DNA of 64,000 nt, taken from assembly GCA_013076295.1 (NCBI GenBank), contig RQOL01000616.1, forward strand, positions 124,001-188,000. The letters are read 5' to 3'. Source of the stretch: Sanderia malayensis. Its lineage: Eukaryota; Cnidaria; Scyphozoa; Semaeostomeae; Pelagiidae. Under the pieces are notes generated by a model that made no database searches, was not told the DNA's origin, and worked only from the letters and a program-made list of their open reading frames with translations. Shown here one piece after another: positions 56,929 to 64,000 of the stretch (its first letter is position 1; each line of letters begins with the position of its first letter). The position numbers and the translations under genes were made by a program.

Positions 56929-59900
56929 ATGGTAATGCAATCCAAAGATAACATAAAAACTAATTTCTTAGAATATAGCAATGTGTCTTCAGGGTCCCTG
57001 GGTATCTCTTTGTCTAAAGATATAGTTTCCACCGGTTATTCTGAACATTCAATTTTCTCAACTGACGTATCCTTTCAATCAGTTGCTTCTAATGATGTTG
57101 ACAAAATTTTTGACTTGCGAACTAAGTATCCTAACAACCCCCTTATTGGTTTTCTAAATATAAATAGTCTAAGAAACAAAATTATAGATTTATTGCTGAG
57201 AGATGCCTTCCAGATGTGCTTCTAATCGAAGAGACAAAACTAAGTGCTGAAATTAGGACTGAAATCTTTTTTAAAATAATTACCAGCCCCCAATACGCCG
57301 TGATAGAAATGAACACGGTGGGGGTCTCATGCAGTATGCCAGGAGAGGAGTTGTTTGCAATAGATTAAAGGTACACGAATCAACTTCATTGGAAGTATTA
57401 TGCTCTGAACTGATAGTTTGTAAAAAGAAATGGGTTATTTTCAGTGTCTATAGGCCACCTGACTCAAATTTAGATACTTTTTTTGCTGAATTATGGATGT
57501 CTTTGAATCAGGCTCTAGATAAATATGATAATATAATAGTAATGGGAGATATTAATATCGATACTCAGGATACGCAACACCCAGGATACAATAGATTGGC
57601 ATCCTTTTGTGACGTTTTTGGGTTATCAAATTTGGTTAAAACAAAAACATGTTTTACAAAGAACCACACATCCTCTATCGGTGTCATTCTTACCAACAAA
57701 CCAAGGAGTTTTAAAAAAAATGACGTTTTTGAGACCGGTCTTAGTGATTGCCATGGTCTAGTCATGGCTTCAATGAAAGCAGTGATTGCTAGGCTTAAAC
57801 CTAAAATAATTAGATATCGTAGCTATAAAAACTTTGACCCTAAAAAGTTTCTTCAAGATGTCAAGAACGCCCCCTTCGAAATCCATAGAAGCGATCCTGA
57901 TAAGTCCTATGACAACATGACAAATATTTTCCGAAATTTGGTTGATAAACATGCACCATTAAAATCAAGAGTTCAGAGAGGAAACTCAGCCCCTTTTATG
58001 ATACCAGAATTGAAAAGGGCCATCTATACTCGATCTAGGTTGAAAAGGAGGTATAACAATTACCCTACAGAGGAAAATAAGACCATTTTTAAAAAGGAAA
58101 GAAATAAATGCGTCACAATAAGGAGGAAAGCCATCAAAAATCATTTTAAAAAGGCCACTGATAATGGTCTGATTTCCAATAAAGCTTTTTGGGACCTTGT
58201 CAAACCTTTTTTATCTAATAAAGGTGTGCTTACTGGTTCAGATATCCCATTGTAAAAGAAAATCAAATCATAACCGATGATCGGGAATTGACTGAACTAC
58301 TAAACGAATACTACGTAAATATTGCGGAGAGAACTAGTGGGAAAAACCCTGTGGTGTTGCTGCTACAACAGATGTTGATGTTGATAGGGATATCGTTAGA
58401 TTAATCTTAGAGAAATATAAAAACCACCCAAGCGTTCTAGCCATACTGCAAAACCCAGATTGTACTTTTGAAATTTTCTCGGTAAATGAGCCTCGGGATG
58501 TTGCTCTACTTCTAAAAAATTTGGATGAAAAAAAATCCACAGGGGAAGATCATATATCCCCAAAACTTGTGTCCCTAGCTGCTAACGAGTTCACAGTTCC
58601 ATTAACTAATGCTATCAACTGCAGTATACGCAGTTTTAGATTTCCAGAAAACGCAAAAAAGCTGCCGTATGCCCCTTAGACAAAGGAGAACAGAATCGCA
58701 CTGCTGAGAGGAATTTTCGACCTGTTAGTGTGCTGAATACTTTTTCAAAAATATATGAACAATCTCTCAAACAACAATTGGCATCGCATCTGGATTAAAC
58801 GCTCTCTATTTTTATCTCAGCTTACAGAAAAGCGTATAGTACGCAGCACGTATTGATAAATTTAATGGAGGACTGGAGGGCCAAATTTGACAATGATTTC
58901 GTCGTGGGAGCCATTTTTATGGATCTCTCAAAGGCCTTTGACTGCATTCCACACGATCTAATCATAGCAAAACTTCATGCATATGGCTTCGATGAAAATG
59001 CATTAGTTCTCATCTATTCCTATTTAAAACGTAGAAAACAATGTGCCCGGATAAATAATACATATAGTGACCTAAAAACTGTTGTGTCAGGAGTTCCGCA
59101 GGGTTCCGTACTCGGTCCAATCTTGTTTAATTTCTTTATTAATGATCTTTTTCTTTATAAATCAGGCGACCTTTGATAATTATGCTGATGATAATACCCT
59201 CTCCCATTTTTCCCAAACAATGCCCGAGCTTATCAGAATTTTGGAGAATGAAAGCAATGTTGCTTTAAATTGGCAACAACAAAATGAAATGATTGCGAAT
59301 CCTGAGAAATTTCATGCTTTGCTTATAAAAAAAGATCGTCTAGATACTAGTGGGCAAAATACAAGTTTTCAGGGCCATACAATCAAGTCAGAAGAGACAG
59401 TGAAACTTTTGGGTGTTACTCTGGATAATAAGTTGAATTTTGATGTACATATATCAGACCTTTGCAAAAAGGCCGCCACATAACTAAATGTTTTGAAACG
59501 ATTAAGATCATTTATAGGCTTTGAACAGAAAAAGGTACTAGTACAGAGCTTTGTTTACTCTAACTTCAATTACTGCCCGTTAGTTTGGTACTTTTCTTCC
59601 ACGAAGTCACTGCAGAAAATTGAAAAATTACAAGAACGTGCTTTAAGATTTCTTTACAATGATTATAAGAGCTCATACAATGATTTACTCCAAAAATCAG
59701 GAAAATGTACTATGCAAGTTTCGCGTCAAAGAACTCTTTGCATTGAAATCTACAAAACAATAAATAATATAAATCCACCATTTTTGAAAAATTTCTTCCA
59801 ATCGAGATCTTCACGTTATTCTGCAAGAAACCCTTACGACTTAAACCATATAAGACCAAATAAGGTAACTTTCGGCTCAAATAGTCTTCAATGAGTTGGA

Positions 59901-60020
59901 CCAAAAATATGGAACGGTTTACCAAACAATTTGAAATCTGCTGAAAATTTGAAAATATTCAAATCTTTAATAAAGCAATGGAATGGCCCGGAATGTAAAT
60001 GTAGTGCCTGCTGTATGAAT
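56929..60020 (+). pseudogene. CR1-like ORF2: endonuclease and reverse transcriptase
   Basis: IGFLNINSLRNKI opens the endonuclease at about 57145. VYRPPDSN, MGDINID (GDFN equivalent), VILTNKPRSF and LSDCHGLVM follow in 57329-58255. The RT shows NFRPVSVLNTFSKIYE, FMDLSKAFDCIPHDL, GVPQGSVLGPILFN, the catalytic YADD (about 59183), then KLLGVTLDNKL and YCPLVW. At least six frameshifts or stops (about 57225, 58255, 58680, 58795, 59165, 59480, 59892) inactivate it. More decayed than copy 1. Confidence 0.87.
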
Positions 60021-60165
60021 TAAAATTTGTTTTTTGCACCATATATTTTTAGTTTTTCTAGTTTTATATAATAAATTTCATTCGATTTAGATTAGTTAAC
60101 TTTGTATATATTGTATATATTGTTAGCTATGTAAATATAGAATTAAAATAAAATAAAAACAACAA

Positions 60166-60405
60166 CAATGATGTGAGGGACACCCTAGAAGTCTCCATTT
60201 CTAGTAAAGAGTGCACGAGGGCTTTAAAAGCCATGATGCTCGGGAAATCCCCTGGCTCAGACGGTTTCCCAGCAGAATTCTATGTACATTTCTGGGATCG
60301 TTTATCATCTCACCTTGTGGATGTGTTCAACTTTTGTTTTTCCAAAAATCTCGTGACAGAGTCCACGAGACAGCCATAATTTCCCTTCTTTTCAAAAAGG
60401 GAGAT
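60166..60405 (+). pseudogene. Tx1-like LINE RT N-terminal part
   Basis: VSISSKECTRALKAMMLGKS then PGSDGFPAEFY and, after a one-base shift, TAIISLLFKKGD. This is the start of an L1/Tx1-type RT (GKSPG-DG-PAEFY, then L-KKGD). It belongs with the endonuclease at 54938-55996, on the other side of the CR1-like insertion. It is cut at about 60405 by the Gypsy sequence. Confidence 0.78.
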
Positions 60406-60489
60406 GCAACAGGAGAAAAAGAAGAAGCAGCAGAAAAAGAAGAAGCAGCAGGAGGCGAAGGGGCAGTTCAGCCAGAACGTGTCGCCAAT

Positions 60490-61002
60490 ATGCAATCGAT
60501 TTTTCGCAGACCAGAGAAGTTTAAAATGGGAGAAGATTTTGATTTATTTTGGAGAAAAACATTACTTTATTTTGAAGCTATTGATTTGAAAGAGGATAAA
60601 AAGAAACGTTTGGCTTTGCTTTTTAATCTGAGTGAGGATGCTTTCAGGATTGCAGAACCCCTTTGGCGTGACAATGATGAAAGTTTTCAAGCATGGGGAC
60701 AGATTTTGTCACAGAAATTCGAGAAAAATGTCACTGTAACAGAGAAAAGATATAACTTTGCAAGAAGAGTTCAAGATCCAGGAGAATGTGTTGATAGTTT
60801 TGCCGTCAGTTTGAGAAAACAGGCAGCCAAGTGTAATTTTCAAGGGGAAGAGTTCGAAAATCGTGTACTGGACCAATTTATTGCGGGCCTAAGAGACCTT
60901 GGTCTTCAGAGTAAGTTGTTACAAGAGCCCAAAGATACTCTGGACGAGGCATTGGGAGTTGCAAGGCGTTTTGAGGCTGCTAGAAGTACTGTTGGAACAT
61001 GA
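60490..61002 (+). pseudogene. Gypsy gag
   Basis: MQSIFRRPEKFKMGEDFDLF, then KKKRLALLFNLSEDAFRI, FARRVQDPGECVDSFAVSLR and EFENRVLDQFIAGLRD. This is the usual Gypsy gag capsid-like pattern (retrotransposon gag fold). It lacks a visible CCHC knuckle before the stop at 61002. It is followed by a +1 frame change into protease, which may be a real frameshift site or a mutation. Confidence 0.8.
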
Positions 61003-61693
61003 TAATCCAGAAACTGTTGCAGGTAAAGCAAATGAAGTTAAAACAAAACTGTCATCAATTGTTGCGGCTAGTAGGAGACAAACGTTAGTGATGGAAGCAG
61101 AAATAAACAACAACGCTGCCCTTTGTATAATTGATACTGGTGCTTCAGTTTGCTTAATTAGTCAATCAAAGTGGAGTAAAATTAAGAATGATGAACAACT
61201 GATGCCGTCAGATATAGTTGCCGAAGCTGCCAACAATATGCCGCTTGGAATTCTTGGAAAAACATTTGTGAAACTTGTTTGCTCAGGTCATGAATTTGAT
61301 GTGGAATTTTACGTTGTTGATAGGATGTCACAGGATATTTTGTTGGGGTTGAATTGGTTGGTTGATCATGAAATAACCCTTTGTGTGAAAGAAAAGAAAA
61401 TGCTGTTTGCTGATGGAAAGGAAATTAAACTGTTTTTGTATGACTCAAGTTTGCTTGACCCTGATGTGGTACTTGCTGAAGATGTACTTGTGCCAGACCA
61501 ACATGAAGTTATAAGCAGAGCTAAGCTGAGTAATGCTAGTATTTCAGATGCACTTCTGGAACCAAATGTAGATCTGACAAGTAAAGGAGTTGTTGTGGCC
61601 CGAGTAATTGTTAGGCCCAAAGGACAGTCAGTTCCTGTTCAAATTGTTAATCCTGGTCATAAGAGTATCAAGTTGTTTAAAGGTACTAACTAA
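60960..61693 (+). pseudogene. Gypsy aspartic protease region
   Basis: EINNNAALCIIDTGASVCLI contains the DTGA catalytic motif. ILGKTFVKLV and the flap region and QDILLGLNWLVDHEI (ILG) follow. It cleaves the polyprotein. The frame is open to an in-frame TAA at 61691-61693, inside a short ACTAACTAACT repeat, and the RT frame then continues in the same phase, so a single stop separates them. Confidence 0.83.
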
Positions 61694-62400
61694 CTGGGTC
61701 AACTGCAGGCTTTTGAAGAAGATTTTAAAGACCCTGGAGTCAGTATAGGGAATCAAGAAAAGAGTGATTTTCATTTTGAAATTGACCAACTAGAGCAGAA
61801 TGAGAAAGAAAAGATACAGGCATTCCTACATGATCAACAAGATATTTTTGCTGCTACAGTTAAAGAAATTGGCACAACTCATGTTACAGAGCATGTTGTT
61901 GATACTGCAGATGCTAGGCCAATAAAACAGTTACCAAGAAGACTTCCACAAGCTTTAAAATCAGTTGTGGACAAACAGGTTAATGAGATGCTTGAGACTG
62001 GGGTAATTCGTCAGAGTAACTCTCCATGGGCTAGTCCCATTGTATTGGTGCGTAAAAAGGATGGAAGCTGGAGGTTTTGCATAGATTTTCGAAAAGTAAA
62101 TGTTATGACAGTGAAAGATGCATATCCTTTGCCACAGATAAATGACATTGTTGATTCTCTGAATGGACAGAAGTATTTTCCCACACTGGATTTGACTTCT
62201 GGTTATTGGCAGGTCCCTGTTGAGAAAGAAAGTATCCCCAAGACTGCATTTGTAATTCCAGGAGGTGGACATTTTGAATTTTTGAAATTACCATTTGGTA
62301 TGTTTAATGCTGTGCCCACGTTTCAACGTTTGATGGCAACTGTGTTGCAAGGGTTATTGGGTAGTAAATGTCTTGTGTATTGGACGATGTTTTGTGTTTT
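61694..62400 (+). pseudogene. Gypsy reverse transcriptase, broken at YLDD
   Basis: Same frame as protease. ESPWASPIVLVRKKDGSWRF-type block (SNSPWASPIVLVRKKDGS), RFCIDFRKVN, YPLPQINDIVDSL, FPTLDLTSGYWQVPV (first catalytic Asp) and KLPFGMFNAVPTFQRLM. At 62376-62390 one base is missing inside the YLDD catalytic motif, which shifts the frame and ends at 62423-62425. The element is thus dead by a lesion in the active site. Confidence 0.87.
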
Positions 62401-64000
62401 GGGAGTTCGTTGGAGGAACATTTAGCCAATTTACAAGATGTTTTTGAGGCAATAAGAAAGGCAGGATTGAAACTAAACCCGAAGAAGTGTGTGTTTGCCA
62501 AAACAAAAGTCAGGTTTTTGGGTTATGAGTTGTCTGGAGAAGGTCTTCCTCCTGATTCAGAAAAGGTTTCAGCCATTAAAGAGTTTCCACAGCCAGTTGA
62601 TGTCACTTCTTTGTGTTCATTTTTGGGTATGATGGGTTATTACAGACGGTTTGTCAATGGATTCAGTAAAATTGCTGCACCTTTGCATAAGTTGTTGCAG
62701 AAAGATGTCAAGTTTTTGTGGGATGAACATTGTCAAAAAGCTTTTGATGAGTTGAAAAATGCTTTGATTTCTGCTCCAGTTATGGCATTTCCCAGGTTTG
62801 ACAGAGAGTTTGTGTTGTATACAGATGCTTCGGATATTGCAGTTGGATCGATTCTTGCTGAGAAAGATGATTCAGGAGTCGAAAGGACAGTTGCATTTGC
62901 ATCCCGAGCATTGACAGGCTGTGAAAAGAACTGGACAACTACGGAAAAAGAAGCTTTTGCGGTTGTATGGGGTTTAGACCATTTCAATGCTTATGTTTAC
63001 GGTCATAAAGTGGTTGTGTATTCTGATCATCGTGCATTACAGTGGCTACGAAACATTAAACACCCTAGTGGTAAGCTGGCGAGATGGATTCTGAAATTGG
63101 AAGAATTTGATTATTCTATTGTACATAGAGCTGGAACACTTATGGCTCATGCTGATGTGCTTTCAAGAGCACCTGCGAATGGCGTAAAAGTTATTGGAAT
63201 GACAGCTGAAGAGTTGTTAGACGCTCAGTTGTTGGATAATGCTATAGGCACTGTTTTTGGATGGGTGACAGATGGTGTACGTCCTGACAGTATCAGCACT
63301 GATTCACGGGTATTGAAGATTCTTTATAAACTTTTTGAAAGTCTTTTGATCAACGGACAAGGTCTGCTTTGCCGGAAATGGTTTGATTACAACAGTGAGA
63401 AAATTAGAACTCAAATTGTAGTTCCTGAAGGAATGCAGAAGAAGGTTATTGCACAAGCGCACTCAACTTGCGGTCACATGGGTGTAGCTAAAACATTCGA
63501 ACAAGTTCAAAGAAATTATTATTGGCCCGGATTTAATAAGGCTGTTGAGGTATTTTGCAAAACTTGTGACACTTGTGCACGTAATAAAGTAGTGCCCAGG
63601 CCGAGATATCCCATGAAGCCCATTGAAGTAATTCTGATACCATTTCACATGGTGGGAGTCGATGTAATTGGACCGTTAGTGCGTACCCGAGCAGGAAATA
63701 GATACATTTTAACTCTGATTGATTATTTTACGAAGTACACCGAAGCGATTCCGTTACCAAACCAAGAAGCGGAGACGGTTGCCAGAGCGTTAGAGGAAAT
63801 CTTTGCGAGACACGGTATGCCTGCTGTTATTTTAACAGATCAAGGCTCTAATTTTGAATCCAAGATCATCCAATCGATTTGTTCGCTATTTGGTATCGAA
63901 AAGAGGCGGACAACGCCTTATCATCCACAAACAGACGGATTGTGCGAGCTTTTTAACGGCACTTTAAAGTCATTTTTAAGAAAGAGAGTAAATCGTGATA
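62399..64000 (+). pseudogene. Gypsy RT thumb, RNase H and integrase (runs off window)
   Basis: Open to the window end in the frame of GSSLEEHLANLQDVFEA. RT thumb: NPKKCVFAKTKVRFLGYEL and FLGMMGYYRRFVNGFS. RNase H: VLYTDASDIAVG, KEAFAVVWGLDHF, VYSDHRALQWL and HADVLSRAP. Integrase: HSTCGHMGVAKTFEQVQRNY with CKTCDTCARNK (HHCC zinc site). The DDE core shows VGVDVIGPL, ILTDQGSNFES and PYHPQTDGLCELFNGTLK (Asp, Asp, Glu). This half is intact in frame for over 530 codons, so the YLDD deletion is probably recent. Confidence 0.9.

Larger units (their letters stand above)
55997..60165 (+). mobile_element. CR1-like LINE, copy 2, inserted in the Tx1-like LINE
   Basis: Same organisation as 10757-14757: SGNH ORF, APE endonuclease, RT, terminal CKCSACC Cys motif, then an A-rich tail (AAAATAAAATAAAAACAACA) near 60145-60165. 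The left border is where the match to the first Tx1-like copy ends (GGTCATATCATC). No clear target duplication is seen, and about 60 residues of the host LINE seem lost. Confidence 0.83.
53572..60405 (+). mobile_element. Tx1-like LINE, copy 2, inserted in U2 and split by another LINE
   Basis: 5' UTR starts at 53572 directly after U2 nt 33. ORF1 and the APE endonuclease run to about 55996. A CR1-like LINE occupies 55997-60165. The RT N-terminal part resumes at about 60166 and ends at about 60405, where a Gypsy element begins. The 3' end is therefore not in view. Confidence 0.8.
60406..64000 (+). mobile_element. Ty3/Gypsy retrotransposon, 5' end without LTR, continues past window
   Basis: gag, protease, RT, RNase H and integrase in this order identify Ty3/Gypsy. 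There is no room for a 5' LTR between the Tx1-like RT (to 60405) and gag, so the left end is truncated or rearranged. A purine-rich AAAGAAGAAGCAGC run lies at the junction. Confidence 0.87.

Noticed and set aside
60211..60490. N-terminal extension of Gypsy gag back to 60211
   Set aside because: This part reads through Tx1-like RT sequence in another frame and a purine-rich junction.

Overview
The window is eukaryotic, almost certainly from an invertebrate metazoan and most plausibly a cnidarian such as an anthozoan. The reasons are AT-rich intergenic DNA, spliced exons with GT/AG borders, a U2 snRNA sequence, NUDT6-like exons, and a mixed load of Penelope-like, CR1-like, Tx1-like, RLE-type LINE, BEL/Pao, Ty3/Gypsy and hAT sequences. 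The species call is inference. No bacterial operons, CRISPR arrays or rRNA genes were seen. Almost every coding stretch is mobile-element derived or a decayed host-gene copy.

Layout. 1-10166: a composite unit bounded by about 385-bp terminal inverted repeats. It carries two 1.42-kb tandem units, a 104-bp satellite, three exons of a MYND zinc-finger gene and a Penelope-like (GIY-YIG) fragment. 10757-14757: a minus-strand CR1-like LINE with an SGNH esterase ORF. 14758-19923: a minus-strand LINE with a restriction-like endonuclease, lying between two about 240-bp direct repeats. Its CCHC motif is split by a 628-bp insertion with a 5-bp target duplication. 20060-20506: the C-terminus of a hAT transposase.

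21265-42625: a rearranged inverted duplication of one ancestral host locus. That locus was a NUDT6-like Nudix gene with an unrecognised Lys/Glu-rich gene (here 'gene X') lying antisense in its fourth intron. Copies are broken by TIR elements, a BEL/Pao fragment and a Tx1-like LINE fragment. 42649-42825 is a full-length but mutated U2 snRNA copy. 43-53 kb holds LINE and Penelope tails, a 37-bp minisatellite, direct repeats and mostly unassigned DNA.

53518-64000: a nested stack. The first 33 nt of a U2 gene run directly into the 5' end of a Tx1-like LINE, which recalls the U2-targeted Keno family. That LINE is split by a CR1-like LINE with an SGNH ORF, and its RT is then cut by a Ty3/Gypsy element that runs off the window.

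The two most interesting items are the U2/Tx1-like LINE junction and the RLE LINE between long direct repeats. The nested NUDT6/gene X locus, reconstructed from scattered exons, is the best-supported host biology. All coordinates of element borders without a target duplication are approximate.
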